Assembly: GCA_003249215.1 (NCBI GenBank)
Contig: QKJR01000088.1
Location: forward strand, 1-64,000
Reading direction: 5' to 3'
DNA: 64,000 bases
Origin: Rhodobacterales bacterium
GTDB lineage: Bacteria; Pseudomonadota; Alphaproteobacteria; Rhodobacterales; Rhodobacteraceae
Of this stretch, positions 30,254-39,523 are shown piece after piece. The notes beneath the pieces were generated by a model. It made no database searches and was not told the origin of the DNA. It saw nothing but the letters and a program-made list of their open reading frames with translations. Made by a program: the position numbers and the translations under genes. Numbering within the stretch: position 1 is the stretch's first letter; each line of letters begins with the position of its first letter.

Positions 30254-30760
30254 TCAGTAGGCGCCGGGCCGGGGCGGGTCGGTCCGCTCGGGGCTCGGCG
30301 CGCCGCCCTCGTCGTCGAGCTCGGTCTCGTCGGCCGGGGCTGCCGCGGCGCGGGCACGTTCGTCCATGTATTGATCGAACTCGGCCTTGTCGCGGGCTTC
30401 GCGCAGGCGGCGCAGGAAGGCTTCGAAATCGTCCTGCTCGCGTTCGAGCCGGGCCAGCGTCTCGGCCTTGTAGGTGTCGAAGGCGGCATTGCCGGTCATC
30501 CGGCGGGCATGGAAGTGCATCCGCGGCCCGCAGGCCCCAAAGCGTGCCTGATGCCGTTCGCGCGCCGCGCGGCAGCCGCGCCCGAACCGCCCGGTGATCA
30601 GGATGAAGCCGAGCACGACGAGCCCGAGGGGGCCGGCGAAAATGAACGAGCCCACCATGACCACGATCCAGGATAGCGGCCCGCGTTCGTCGAGCCAGTT
30701 GAGCGTGCGGGTGATCCAGCCCGGGCGGGCAGGAGCGTCGGAATAGGCATAGGCAGACAT
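30254..30760 (-). CDS. DUF2852 family membrane protein
   Basis: A 168-residue protein of the alphaproteobacterial DUF2852 family, function unknown. One or two hydrophobic helices at about residues 28-58 (SWIVVMVGSFIFAGPLGLVV, then LGFILITG) are followed by a basic stretch (GRFGRGCRAARERHQARFG) and a long charged region (about 90-140) likely to form a coiled coil (YKAETLARLEREQDDFEAFL). The tail is acidic and Pro-rich. Its promoter has two matching palindromic operators, which is unusual for a housekeeping gene of this sort. Confidence 0.85.
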   Translation of the reverse strand: MSAYAYSDAPARPGWITRTLNWLDERGPLSWIVVMVGSFIFAGPLGLVVLGFILITGRFGRGCRAARERHQARFGACGPRMHFHARRMTGNAAFDTYKAETLARLEREQDDFEAFLRRLREARDKAEFDQYMDERARAAAAPADETELDDEGGAPSPERTDPPRPGAY

Positions 30761-30779
30761 GTGAACCTCCGTTGGGTTA

Positions 30780-30855
30780 TGTAAATTGCCTTTACATGAG
30801 CCAAGATGGGAGGGCGGGGCGCTTCGGTCAAGAGGGGATGTAAAAGATTTTTACA
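30780..30855 (-). promoter_or_regulatory. DUF2852 promoter flanked by two palindromic operators
   Basis: On the - strand a -35 TTGACC (30826-30831) and a -10 CATCTT (30803-30808) are 17 bp apart. Two identical-pattern palindromes, TGTAAA-N5-TTTACA, lie at 30780-30796 (over the expected start site) and at 30839-30855 (just upstream of the -35), 59 bp centre to centre. This layout fits a repressor that binds both sites. It is not the PpsR pattern TGT-N12-ACA, since the spacing here is N11. Confidence 0.7.
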
Positions 30856-30895
30856 TTTTCGGAGAGGGAGCCGCTTCACAGGCCCCCGCGCGCCA

Positions 30896-31052
30896 AAGGG
30901 GGGGCTCTGCCCCCGGCTCTTGCGAGCCTCCCCCGGGATATTTGGATCAGGTTGAAGAGGAGATCGCCGCGCACCTCTCGGAGGGCTTCTCCCTCAACTG
31001 TGCAAAAATATCCCGGGGGTGAGGGCGAAGCCCGAGGGGGCAGCGCCCCCTG
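30896..31052. repeat. Dispersed inverted repeat, family A (full composite copy A3)
   Basis: Order: GGGGGCTCTGCCCCC hairpin, then arm CCCCGGGATATTTGGATCAG followed by GTTGAAG (30932-30958). A short centre follows, then arm CTCAACTGTGCAAAAATA followed by TCCCGGGG (30993-31018), then GAGGGCGAAGCCC and a GGGGGCAGCGCCCCC hairpin. The same order recurs at 61829-61966. It fills the space between the DUF2852 promoter and the end of the YbaK gene. Confidence 0.85.
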
Positions 31053-31061
31053 TGACGGGTG

Positions 31062-31529
31062 TCATTCCGTGAAATCGGCGAGCTTCGCGCCGGTCACCGC
31101 CAGGAGATCGCCGGGCGCCGCGCGGAAGATGTGGCGCGGCGTGCCGGCCGCGGCCCAGACCTCGGTGAAACCGAGCAGCCGCGGGTCGAAATAGGCCCGC
31201 ACCGGGGTCAGATGGCCGACGGGCGAGACGCCGCCGATTGCAAAGCCGGTCTCGGCGCGGATCAGATCGGCCTCGGCCTTGCCGAGCGGCTGGCCTGCGA
31301 CCGCGCTTGCCTTCGCCGCGCTGACCCGGTTGCCGCCCGCGGTCAGGAACAACACGACATGGCCGCTCTCCTCGCCGCGGAAGATGATGGATTTCACGAT
31401 CTGATCGACCGCGCAGCCCGCGGCCTCGGCCGCCTCGAGCGCGGTGCGCGCCTGCCCGACCTCGCGGATCTCGGCCGCGATCCCGGCCGCCGCCAGCGCC
31501 GCCTCGACCCGTTTCAGCGATTTGCTCAT
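31062..31529 (-). CDS. YbaK/ProX-type aminoacyl-tRNA deacylase
   Basis: A 155-residue protein of the YbaK/aminoacyl-tRNA editing family, which hydrolyses mischarged tRNAs such as Cys-tRNA-Pro or Ala-tRNA-Pro. Conserved features: IVKSIIFRG, VVLFLTAGGNRVSAAKAS with the editing lysine, and GFAIGGVSPVGH. The exact tRNA specificity cannot be assigned. It diverges from glnE across 95 bp. Confidence 0.9.
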   Translation of the reverse strand: MSKSLKRVEAALAAAGIAAEIREVGQARTALEAAEAAGCAVDQIVKSIIFRGEESGHVVLFLTAGGNRVSAAKASAVAGQPLGKAEADLIRAETGFAIGGVSPVGHLTPVRAYFDPRLLGFTEVWAAAGTPRHIFRAAPGDLLAVTGAKLADFTE

Positions 31530-31624
31530 TGCGCCTCTCCCTTGCTGCTGCGCAGCGGTTTTGCCATGCGGCCGCAGCGAGGGGAAGCCATTGACCGGGC
31601 CGGGCGCGGGGCTAGTGTGGCGCC

Positions 31625-34414
31625 ATGACCCAAATGTCGTTCGCCGCCCGCCTGACCCGTTCCCCGATCGCCTTCGAGCGCGCGCGGGGGGCCGATGTCG
31701 CGGCGCTTTATTCCGATCTTCCGCCCGAGATGCGGGATCTGATCGCGGGCACGGCCGGCTGCTCGCCCTTCCTCGCAGGCGTCATGACGCGCGAGGCGGA
31801 GTGGCTCGCCCCGGCGCTCGCGGGCGCGCCCGAGGCCGCCTTGTCGGCCGCGCTCGCCGATCTGCCGGAGACCCCGCTCGACACTCTGGGCGAGGCCCTG
31901 CGCGCGGCCAAGCGGCGCGTCGCGGCGCTCACGGCGCTGGCCGATCTCGGCGGGGTCTGGCCGCTCGAGGCGGTCACCGGGGCGCTGACGCGGCTGGCCG
32001 ATACCGCGGTCGATCTGTCGATCCGCCGCCTTGTGGCCGAGGAGATCCGCCGCGGCAAGATCCCCGGCGCGGGCCCCGAGGATGCCGAAACCGCCGCCGG
32101 GATGGTGGCGCTCGCGATGGGCAAGATGGGCGCGGGCGAGCTCAATTACAGCTCGGACATCGACCTGATCTGTCTCTTCGACGAGACCCGCTATGCCCCC
32201 GACGACCGGATGGACGCGCGCGCGGCCTTCATTCGCGTGGCGCGCAAGATGACCGCGCTTCTCTCGGACGTGACCGCGGGCGGGTATGTGTTCCGCACCG
32301 ATCTGCGGCTGCGCCCCGATGCGAGCGTGACGCCGGTCTGCATCTCGATGGGCGCGGCCGAGCAATATTACGAGGCCGAGGGCCGCACCTGGGAGCGCGC
32401 GGCCTATATCAAGGCGCGGCCCTGCGGCGGCGATCTCGCGGCGGGCGCGGGGTTCCTGCGCACGCTCACCCCCTTCGTCTGGCGCAAGCATCTCGATTTC
32501 GCCGCCATTCAGGACGCGCACGATATGCGGCTGCGCATTCGCGATCACAAGGGGCTGAACGGGCCGATTTCGCTGCCCGGGCACAATATGAAACTTGGGC
32601 AGGGCGGCATCCGCGAGATCGAGTTTTTCACCCAGACCCGGCAGCTCATCGCAGGCGGGCGCGATCCGGGCCTGCGCGATCCGACCACGGTCGGGGGCCT
32701 CGCGAAACTCGCCGCGCGCGACTGGGTGCCGCTCGCCGTCGCGCGCGAGCTGACCGAGCACTACCGCGAACATCGCGAGATCGAGCATCGGATCCAGATG
32801 GTCAACGACGCCCAGACGCAGCTTTTGCCGACGAGCCCCGAGGGCCTCGCGCGGATCGCGGCGATGATGGGCGAGGGCGATCTGGCGGCCTGGTCGGCGC
32901 GGCTGATCGGGCGGCTCTCGCGGGTCGAGGCGCTGACCGGCGACTTCTTCGCGCCGGGCGAGGCGGCGGCGCGACCCGAATTGTCCACGGCGGCCGAGGG
33001 GGTGGTGGCGGGCTGGCGCTCCTATCCCTGTCTGCGCTCGGACCGGGCGCAGGCGATCTTTGGCCGGATCGAACCCGAGATCCTGCACCGCCTGCAGGAG
33101 GCGGCGGCCGATCCCGATGAGGCGCTTCGGCAGTTCGATAGATTTCTCAAGGGGTTGCCGGCCGGAGTTCAACTGTTTTCGCTGTTCGACGCCAATCCCC
33201 AGCTAATCGATCTGATTGTTGACATCTGCGCAACGGCGCCGGGGCTGGCCAGCTATCTCTCGCGCAATTCCGGGGTGCTTGATGCGGTGATCGGGGGGGC
33301 GTTCTTCGCGCCCTGGCCGGGGGCGGAGGCGTTGCGCAAGGGCTTCGATGCGGAGTTGGACGTCGCCGGAGATTACGAGAAAAAGCTCGATATGGCAAGG
33401 CGTTGGAGTAAAGAGTTGAAGTTCCGCGTGGGCGTGCATCACCTGCGCGGGCTGATCGACGCGGGCGAGGCGGCGCGCGCTTATGCCGATATCGCGGGGG
33501 TTGCGGTCGCGGGGCTTTGGCCCGCGGTGGTGGCGGAATTCGCGCGCAAGCATGGGGCCCCGCCCGGGCGTGGGGCGGCGGTGCTCGGGATGGGCTCGCT
33601 CGGGGCCGAGCGGCTCAATGCCGCCTCCGATCTCGACCTGATCGTGATCTATGACGCGGCGGGCGCCGAGGCCTCGGAGGGGCCCAAACCGCTCGCCACG
33701 CGGACCTATTTCGCGCGGCTGACGCAGGCGCTGATCACCGCGCTGACCGCGCCGATGCCCGAGGGGCGGCTTTACGAGGTCGACATGCGCCTGCGGCCAT
33801 CGGGCAAGCAGGGGCCGGTCGCCGTTTCGCTCGAGAGCTTCCGCGACTATCAGATGACCGAGGCCTGGACCTGGGAGCATCTGGCGCTGACCCGCGCGCG
33901 CGGGATTGCGGGCGATCCCGGGCTTCTGGCCGATATCGAGACGGCGCGGGTCGAGGTTCTGGTGGCCAAGGGGGGCGCGGCGCGGGTGATGCCCGATCTC
34001 GCCGAGATGCGGGCGCGGATCTTTGCCGCCAAGGCCCCCGACGGCGCCTGGGAAGCCAAGATCGGCCCCGGCCGGTTGCAGGATCTCGAACTGCTCGCGC
34101 AGAGTTTCGCCCTGCGTGCCGGGGCGCCCGCGCGGCGCGTCGAGGCGCAATTGCGGATCGGTCCCCGGGCGGGCTTCGTGAGCCCCGAGGAGGCGGAGAC
34201 CCTGGCCTCGGCCTATCGGTTCCTGTGGCGGCTGCAGGCGGGCGGGCGGCTCCTGACGGAAAAGCCGCTCGACATGGAGGCGATCGGCGCAGGCGGGCGG
34301 GCCTTCCTGCTGCGCGAGGTCGATGCCGAAAGCCTCGAGGCGCTGGCCGCGCGGCTGGCCGAGGTCACGGGCAGCGTGGCCGCGGTTGTGAATCGGGCGC
34401 TGGGCGAGGCGTGA
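31625..34414 (+). CDS. glnE: Bifunctional glutamine synthetase adenylyltransferase/deadenylase
   Basis: Adenylylates and deadenylylates glutamine synthetase in response to PII and glutamine, controlling nitrogen assimilation. The 929-residue protein has two nucleotidyltransferase domains. The first (deadenylylase) carries GELNYSSDIDLICLFD near residue 170; the second (adenylylase) carries GSLGAERLNAASDLDLIVIY near 657. Each is followed by a helical domain. Both catalytic Asp-x-Asp motifs are intact. It is of usual alphaproteobacterial length. A small gene follows after 14 bp. Confidence 0.96.
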   Translation: MTQMSFAARLTRSPIAFERARGADVAALYSDLPPEMRDLIAGTAGCSPFLAGVMTREAEWLAPALAGAPEAALSAALADLPETPLDTLGEALRAAKRRVAALTALADLGGVWPLEAVTGALTRLADTAVDLSIRRLVAEEIRRGKIPGAGPEDAETAAGMVALAMGKMGAGELNYSSDIDLICLFDETRYAPDDRMDARAAFIRVARKMTALLSDVTAGGYVFRTDLRLRPDASVTPVCISMGAAEQYYEAEGRTWERAAYIKARPCGGDLAAGAGFLRTLTPFVWRKHLDFAAIQDAHDMRLRIRDHKGLNGPISLPGHNMKLGQGGIREIEFFTQTRQLIAGGRDPGLRDPTTVGGLAKLAARDWVPLAVARELTEHYREHREIEHRIQMVNDAQTQLLPTSPEGLARIAAMMGEGDLAAWSARLIGRLSRVEALTGDFFAPGEAAARPELSTAAEGVVAGWRSYPCLRSDRAQAIFGRIEPEILHRLQEAAADPDEALRQFDRFLKGLPAGVQLFSLFDANPQLIDLIVDICATAPGLASYLSRNSGVLDAVIGGAFFAPWPGAEALRKGFDAELDVAGDYEKKLDMARRWSKELKFRVGVHHLRGLIDAGEAARAYADIAGVAVAGLWPAVVAEFARKHGAPPGRGAAVLGMGSLGAERLNAASDLDLIVIYDAAGAEASEGPKPLATRTYFARLTQALITALTAPMPEGRLYEVDMRLRPSGKQGPVAVSLESFRDYQMTEAWTWEHLALTRARGIAGDPGLLADIETARVEVLVAKGGAARVMPDLAEMRARIFAAKAPDGAWEAKIGPGRLQDLELLAQSFALRAGAPARRVEAQLRIGPRAGFVSPEEAETLASAYRFLWRLQAGGRLLTEKPLDMEAIGAGGRAFLLREVDAESLEALAARLAEVTGSVAAVVNRALGEA

Positions 34415-34428
34415 TGGGGAGGCGGGTG

Positions 34429-34704
34429 ATGGAGCTGGCTCAGGCCGACCCCAAGGGGCTGATCCGCGAGAGTTACCGGATCGAGGGGATCACCGAGGGC
34501 GAATGCCGCTCGATCTTCCTCGACTGGGCGCTGAGCCTTGCGCCCGGCACCGAGCCGCAGGAGGCGATGCATGTGGTGCTGGCCGCCCATGGCGCCGACC
34601 CCGCCCATCCGATGAGCCGGGTTCTGGCGGCGGGGCTTGCTGCGTCCCTGGCCGCGGCCGGAAAACGGCGCGGCGGGCGCGCGGCGCGGATCGAGGGGCC
34701 CTGA
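34429..34704 (+). CDS. Conserved small protein downstream of glnE
   Basis: A 91-residue soluble protein that I cannot assign to a named family; similar small proteins follow glnE in related bacteria. It starts MELAQADPKGLIRESYRIEG and carries a conserved-looking CRSIFLDWALSL segment, then an Ala-rich helical tail ending RIEGP. ATG 34429 is preferred because GGGAGG lies 7 bp upstream; ATG 34414, overlapping the glnE stop, would add five residues. It ends 4 bp before the end of convergent eda, with no terminator between. Confidence 0.75.
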   Translation: MELAQADPKGLIRESYRIEGITEGECRSIFLDWALSLAPGTEPQEAMHVVLAAHGADPAHPMSRVLAAGLAASLAAAGKRRGGRAARIEGP

Positions 34705-34708
34705 AGCC

Positions 34709-35350
34709 TCAGCGCGGCAGGGCACTCGCCTCGGCGGCCAGTGTCTCGATGCCCGCCCAATCGCCCGCGATCATCTTCGCTTCAGGCGCGACCCAGGAGC
34801 CACCCGCGCAAAGAACATTCGGCAAGCTCAGGTAATCACGGGCATTCTTCAGGCTGACCCCGCCGGTCGGGCAGAAGCCCACCTGCGGCAGCGGCCCGCC
34901 GAGCGCCTTGACCGCCGCGGCCCCGCCCGAGCTTTCCGCGGGGAAGAATTTGAGCGTGGAATAGCCCCATTCCATCGCGCGCATCACCTCGGAGGCGGTG
35001 ACGCAGCCGGGCAGGAGCGGCAGGCCCTCGTCCTGACAGGCCTTGACGAGCGTCTCGGTGAGCCCGGGCGAGACCCCGAACCGCGCGCCCGCGGCCTTGG
35101 CGGCCTTGACGTCAGCGGGCGTCAGCAGCGTGCCCGCCCCGACGACGCCGCCGGGCACATCGGCCATCGCGCGGATCGCCTCGAGCGCCGCGGGCGTGCG
35201 CAGGGTCACCTCGAGCGCGGGCAGGCCACCCGCGACCAATGCGCGTGCAAGTGGCGCGGCATGGGCGACCTCCTTGACGACGAGAACCGGGATGATCGGG
35301 GCGAGGGCGCAGATCTTGCGGGCCTCGGTGGATTGGTCGGCGGGGGTCAT
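34709..35350 (-). CDS. eda: 2-keto-3-deoxy-6-phosphogluconate aldolase
   Basis: Cleaves KDPG to pyruvate and glyceraldehyde-3-phosphate, the last step of the Entner-Doudoroff pathway. The 213-residue TIM-barrel protein has the conserved Glu in LEVTLRTPAA and the Schiff-base lysine in STLKFFPAE, plus FCPTGGVSLKNA. It lies 96 bp downstream of edd, with a family B inverted repeat in between, and probably shares its promoter. Confidence 0.96.
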   Translation of the reverse strand: MTPADQSTEARKICALAPIIPVLVVKEVAHAAPLARALVAGGLPALEVTLRTPAALEAIRAMADVPGGVVGAGTLLTPADVKAAKAAGARFGVSPGLTETLVKACQDEGLPLLPGCVTASEVMRAMEWGYSTLKFFPAESSGGAAAVKALGGPLPQVGFCPTGGVSLKNARDYLSLPNVLCAGGSWVAPEAKMIAGDWAGIETLAAEASALPR

Positions 35351-35374
35351 GCGCGGCTCCTGGGTAAGGAAAGA

Positions 35375-35440
35375 GCCTCCGGCGGGCGTATTTTTCCAAG
35401 GAAATGGGCTTTTCCTGGTCCAAATACTCCCGCCGGAGGC
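35375..35440. repeat. Dispersed inverted repeat, family B (copy B1), between edd and eda
   Basis: GCCTCCGGCGGG (35375-35386) and CCCGCCGGAGGC (35429-35440) form a perfect 12-bp outer stem. Inside, GTATTTTTCCAAGGAAA and TTTTCCTGGTCCAAATAC are imperfect reverse complements. The inner core, TATTTGGACCAAGGAAAAG as read in the better copy, also occurs at 52519-52585. As it lies within the edd-eda operon, its hairpin may set the ratio of the two products. Confidence 0.85.
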
Positions 35441-35446
35441 GAGAAT

Positions 35447-37264
35447 TCAGATCACGACGGCCGCGCCTTCGGTGGCAGGGCCGACATTGCGGCGGAAGGC
35501 GGCGAAGAGCTCGCGCCCGAGGCCGGCCTGATTGGCGGAGAGATCGGCCACGACCGGCGGGCGGGCTTCGAAATCGGTTGCAAGGCAGGTAAGAGTGCCC
35601 GCCTCGGCATCGAGCCGGACGATATCCCCGTCGCGCAGCCGCGCAAGCGGCCCGCCCGCGGCGGCCTCGGGGCTCACATGGATCGCGGCGGGCACCTTGC
35701 CCGAGGCCCCCGACATCCGCCCGTCGGTTACCAGCGCCACCTTGAGCCCGCGGCCCAGCAGGACCGAGAGAATGGGGGTCAGCGAATGCAATTCGGGCAT
35801 TCCGTTCGCCTGCGGCCCCTGAAAGCGCACGACGACCACGGTGTCTTCGGTGAACTCGCCGCGCTGGAAGGCGGCCTTGACCTCGGCCTGATCGGGAAAG
35901 ATGCGCGCGGGTGCCTCGATCAGCCGATGCTCGGGGGCGACGGCGGAAATCTTGATCACCCCGCGGCCGAGATTGCCGGCGAGTTGCTTGAGCCCGCCCG
36001 TCGGCGCGAAGGGGGCCGCGGCCGGGCGCAGGATCTTGTCGTTCGTCGTCTCCCCGGGGCCCTTGACCCAAGCGAGCTTGCCGTCGATCAGCTTCGGCTC
36101 GCGGGTATAGGCGGCGAGCCCGTCGCCCATCACGGTGCGCGCATTGGGGTGCAGCAGCCCGCCCTTGAGCAGCTCGGCGATCAGGAATTGCAGCCCGCCC
36201 GCGGCGTGGAAATGGTTCACATCCGCGAGGCCATTGGGATAGACCTTGGCCATCAGCGGCACCACCTCCGAGAGCGCATCGAAATCCTCAAGGTCCAGCG
36301 CGATCCCCGCCGCGCGCGCCATCGCCGGCAGGTGCAGCACGAGATTGGTCGAGCCCCCCGTCGCCATCAGCCCGACGATCCCGTTGACGAAGGCCCGCGC
36401 GTCGAGGATCTCGCCGACCGGGCGATAGTCGTTGCCGAGCGCGGTGATCTCGGCCGCACGGCGTGCCGCCTGCGCGGTCAGCGCATCGCGCAAGGGGGTT
36501 CCGGGATTGACGAAGCTCGCGCCGGGCAGGTGCAGGCCCATCACCTCCATCAGCATCTGATTGGTGTTCGCCGTGCCGTAGAAGGTGCAGGTTCCCGGCC
36601 CGTGATAGGAGGCCATCTCGGCCTCCATCAGCTTGTCGCGGCCAATCTCGCCGGCGGCGAATTGCTGGCGCACCTTGGCCTTTTCGTCGTTCGGCAGGCC
36701 CGAGGTCATCGGCCCCGCGGGCACGAAGACGGCGGGCACATGGCCAAAGCTCGCCGCCGCCATGATCAGCCCGGGCACGATCTTGTCGCAGACCCCGAGA
36801 TAAAGCGCGGCGTCGAAGCAATTGTGACTCATCGCGACCCCGGCGGCGAGCGCGATCACATCGCGGGAAAAGAGCGACAGCTCCATCCCGGTCTGGCCCT
36901 GCGTGACGCCATCGCACATCGCGGGCACGCCGCCCGCCACCTGCGCCGTGGCGCCGGTTTCGCGCAGCGCGGCACGGATCTGATCGGGATAGCTCTCGAA
37001 GGGTTTGTGCGCCGAGAGCATGTCGTTATAGGCGGTGACGATGCCGATATTGGGGGCCTGCCCGGCGGCCAGCGCGGGCTTGTCGCCTTCCATCGCGGCA
37101 TAGGCATGGGCCTGATTGCCGCAACTCAGATGGGCGCGCACCGGGCCCGCGGCGCCCGCCTCGCGGATCCGCGCGAGATAATCCCCCCGCATCCCCGCCG
37201 AGCGCCGCTCGATCGCCTCGGTCACTCGGGCCAGCGTGGCATTCAGGGGGGGCATCTCGGACAT
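35447..37264 (-). CDS. edd: Phosphogluconate dehydratase
   Basis: Dehydrates 6-phosphogluconate to KDPG, the first dedicated Entner-Doudoroff step, with a 4Fe-4S cluster. The 605-residue IlvD/Edd protein contains [57 protein letters not shown] and [18 protein letters not shown]. Cluster cysteines are visible in these blocks. The start at 37264 ([18 protein letters not shown]) matches the family length of about 603; a 20-residue longer frame exists but lacks support. Its promoter carries a LacI-type operator (separate entry). Confidence 0.96.
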   Translation of the reverse strand: MSEMPPLNATLARVTEAIERRSAGMRGDYLARIREAGAAGPVRAHLSCGNQAHAYAAMEGDKPALAAGQAPNIGIVTAYNDMLSAHKPFESYPDQIRAALRETGATAQVAGGVPAMCDGVTQGQTGMELSLFSRDVIALAAGVAMSHNCFDAALYLGVCDKIVPGLIMAAASFGHVPAVFVPAGPMTSGLPNDEKAKVRQQFAAGEIGRDKLMEAEMASYHGPGTCTFYGTANTNQMLMEVMGLHLPGASFVNPGTPLRDALTAQAARRAAEITALGNDYRPVGEILDARAFVNGIVGLMATGGSTNLVLHLPAMARAAGIALDLEDFDALSEVVPLMAKVYPNGLADVNHFHAAGGLQFLIAELLKGGLLHPNARTVMGDGLAAYTREPKLIDGKLAWVKGPGETTNDKILRPAAAPFAPTGGLKQLAGNLGRGVIKISAVAPEHRLIEAPARIFPDQAEVKAAFQRGEFTEDTVVVVRFQGPQANGMPELHSLTPILSVLLGRGLKVALVTDGRMSGASGKVPAAIHVSPEAAAGGPLARLRDGDIVRLDAEAGTLTCLATDFEARPPVVADLSANQAGLGRELFAAFRRNVGPATEGAAVVI

Positions 37265-37359
37265 GGAACAGACTTTCGTCATCTGGTGGCACGGCCGGGG
37301 CCGGACCGGGGGGAGGGGGCGCAACCGGGCCGGTGAGGGCCGCGGGGGAGCCTGCCGGG

Positions 37360-37388
37360 GTTGTAGGTCGATAGCGCTAACAAATCAA
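37360..37388 (-). promoter_or_regulatory. edd promoter with LacI-type operator in the spacer
   Basis: On the - strand -35 TTGATT (37383-37388) and -10 TACAAC (37360-37365) are 17 bp apart. The spacer contains GTTAGCGCTATC (37370-37381), one mismatch from the palindrome GTTAGCGCTAAC, which occurs perfectly upstream of zwf. CceR, the LacI-family repressor of central carbon genes in R. sphaeroides, is the likely ligand; that identity is an inference. Confidence 0.75.
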
Positions 37389-37534
37389 CCAGCAGCAGGC
37401 GAGGCGGGGTGGCCGATCTGTCGCAGGACCGGGGACAATATCCCCGAATTGGAACCAAACATGGCCAATTGTTGCCATATTCACGTGTCACTCTTCAATC
37501 CCAGAGCAGACATCCTTGGCAGGGGAGCGTAACG

Positions 37535-38206
37535 ATGATGAATTTTCGACCGATCCTGGTCACCGCGCTGGCAGTCATGCTGGGCGCTTGCACGACCGAG
37601 ACCACCTCGCGCGGGCTGAGCGATCCCGCGCCGCTCGCGCTTCCGGCCGCGCCCGGACAGGCCGCCGCCGTGCAGCAGGCCCAAACCGCCGCGCCCCGCG
37701 CCGAGGCCGCTTTCGCGATCCGCGCGGTCGAGGTCGATGTGCCGCGCAGCCTGCGCGTTTCCGAGGCCAATCTCTACATGCCGGTCGCCGATATCGTCTG
37801 GCGCGGCGATCCGCGCGGCGACCGTTACCAACAGGTCGAGGCGATCATGACGGCGGCCGCGCGCGAGGCCACGCAGGGGATGCGCAAGGGCACGCCCGTG
37901 GTGCTGCACCTCAAAATGCGCCGGTTCCACGCGTTGACCGAGAAGGCGCGCTATGTGACGGGCGGCAATTACGCGGTGCATTTCGACCTCAGCCTGCGCG
38001 ATGCGCGCACCGGCGTCGAGCTGATGCCGCCGCGTTCGGTCAATCTCGATATTCAGGCCTCGGGGGGCCAGAAGGCGATCGAGGAAGAGGCCCGCGGGCT
38101 CACCCAGAAGGTGATGATCAATGCGGGCGTGGTGAAGGGGCTGCGCGATCAGCTCGCGATCCTCGCGCGCGAGCTTGGGGCCAAGCCGGTCGCTGCGCTG
38201 CGCTGA
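37535..38206 (+). CDS. Rhodobacterales lipoprotein (DUF6778-like)
   Basis: A 223-residue outer-membrane or periplasmic lipoprotein. The N-terminus MMNFRPILVTALAVMLGACT has a clear signal with lipobox VMLGAC, so Cys19 is the lipid anchor. A linker rich in Ala and Pro (30-60) precedes a folded domain of about 150 residues (SLRVSEANLYMPVADIVWRG, HLKMRRFHALTEKARYV). The function is unknown, and the DUF6778 name is from memory. RBS AGGGGAG precedes ATG 37535. It diverges from edd and ends before a strong terminator. Confidence 0.8.
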   Translation: MMNFRPILVTALAVMLGACTTETTSRGLSDPAPLALPAAPGQAAAVQQAQTAAPRAEAAFAIRAVEVDVPRSLRVSEANLYMPVADIVWRGDPRGDRYQQVEAIMTAAAREATQGMRKGTPVVLHLKMRRFHALTEKARYVTGGNYAVHFDLSLRDARTGVELMPPRSVNLDIQASGGQKAIEEEARGLTQKVMINAGVVKGLRDQLAILARELGAKPVAALR

Positions 38207-38261
38207 GCGGGGCAGATCGGGTCCGCGCCGAGGCTTTCGTTTGCGGGCGGAAGCGGGTAGA

Positions 38262-38282
38262 GGGGGCGAAAGCCCCCTTTTT
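38262..38282 (+). terminator. Rho-independent terminator after the lipoprotein gene
   Basis: GGGGGC-GAAA-GCCCCC (38262-38277) followed by TTTTT, 55 bp after the lipoprotein stop codon and 14 bp before the next start. Confidence 0.92.
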
Positions 38283-38296
38283 CGATTGAGCCTGCC

Positions 38297-39523
38297 ATGA
38301 CCGACGATCAGACCCCCGATCTTGCCGAGACCCGTCCGGGCCGCCCCGTCGTGCGCCTGCGCCCCAAGGCCGAGGCGCGCGCGATCCGGCACGGCTTTCC
38401 CTGGGTCTATGCCGATGAGCTGGTCGTGGACCGGCGCACCAATGCGCTGATCCCGGGCACGATCGCCACGCTCGAGGATGCCGAACGGCGGCCGCTCGCC
38501 ACCGTCACCGTCAATCCGAAATCGAAGATCATCGCGCGGGTGATGGACCGTGATGCGGGGGCCGAGATCACCCGCGACTGGATCGCGGCGCGGATCGCCC
38601 ATGCGGCCGAGCTGCGCGCGCGGCTCTTCGATCAGCCCTTCTACCGGCTGATCCATGCCGAGGCCGATGGCCTGCCCGGCGTGATCGTCGACCGTTTCGG
38701 CGATCTGGCGGTGATTCAACCCAATGCCGCCTGGTCCGAGGCGATGATCGGCGATCTCTGCGCTGCGCTGGTTGCCGTGACCGGGGTTTCGACCGTGATC
38801 AAGAACGGCTCGGGCCGGGCGCGCGGCCTCGAGGGGCTGAGCGAGGAAACCGTGATCCTGCAGGGCGCGGTCGAGGGGCCGGTGCCGGTGCCGATGAACG
38901 GCGCGACCTATATGGCCGATGTGCTGGGCGGGCAGAAGACGGGCCTGTTTTACGATCAGCGGCCGAACCATGCCTTTGCCGCGCGGCTGGCCGAGGGCGC
39001 GCGGGTGCTCGACGTCTTTTCCCATGTCGGGGGCTTCGCGCTCGCCTGTCTCGCCGGGGGCGCGGCCTCGGCGCTGGCCGTCGATGGTTCCGCCCCGGCG
39101 CTCGATCTGGCGGCGCAGGGCGCGGCCGCGATGGGGGCCGCGGAGCGCTTCGCCACCCGTCAGGGCGATGCCTTCGCCACGCTCGAGGCGCTGGCGGCCG
39201 AAGGGGCGCAGTTCGATCTGGTGATTTGCGATCCGCCCGCTTTTGCGCCGGCGAAACCCGCGCTCGCCGCGGGCCTGCGCGCCTATGAGCGGATTGCGCG
39301 GCTGGCGGCGCCGCTTGTCGCACCGGGCGGGTATCTCACGCTCTGTTCGTGCAGCCATGCCGCAGACCTGACGCAGTTCCGTGCGGCTTCGGCGCGCGGT
39401 ATCGGCAAGGGTGGGCGGCGCTCGCAACTCCTGCACACCGGATATGCCGGCCCCGATCACCCGATGCTGCCGCAGCTTGCCGAATCCGGCTATCTGAAGG
39501 CGCTCTTCTTCCGGCTCGACTGA
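38297..39523 (+). CDS. RlmI-like class I SAM-dependent rRNA methyltransferase
   Basis: A 408-residue protein of the RlmI/YccW family (23S rRNA m5C methyltransferases). The N-terminal PUA-like domain spans about 20-90 (RLRPKAEARAIRHGFPWVYA); an EEHEH-type middle part follows; and a Rossmann methyltransferase domain from about 215 has VLDVFSHVGGFALACLAGGA for SAM binding and DLVICDPPAFAP as the catalytic motif IV. SCSHAADLTQF supplies the second conserved cysteine. The target position cannot be read from sequence. The PIN gene overlaps its stop by 1 bp. Confidence 0.88.
   Translation: MTDDQTPDLAETRPGRPVVRLRPKAEARAIRHGFPWVYADELVVDRRTNALIPGTIATLEDAERRPLATVTVNPKSKIIARVMDRDAGAEITRDWIAARIAHAAELRARLFDQPFYRLIHAEADGLPGVIVDRFGDLAVIQPNAAWSEAMIGDLCAALVAVTGVSTVIKNGSGRARGLEGLSEETVILQGAVEGPVPVPMNGATYMADVLGGQKTGLFYDQRPNHAFAARLAEGARVLDVFSHVGGFALACLAGGAASALAVDGSAPALDLAAQGAAAMGAAERFATRQGDAFATLEALAAEGAQFDLVICDPPAFAPAKPALAAGLRAYERIARLAAPLVAPGGYLTLCSCSHAADLTQFRAASARGIGKGGRRSQLLHTGYAGPDHPMLPQLAESGYLKALFFRLD

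Noticed and set aside
30780-30855. PpsR/CrtJ sites before DUF2852
   Set aside because: PpsR needs TGT-N12-ACA. Both palindromes here have N11, and no photosynthesis gene is nearby.
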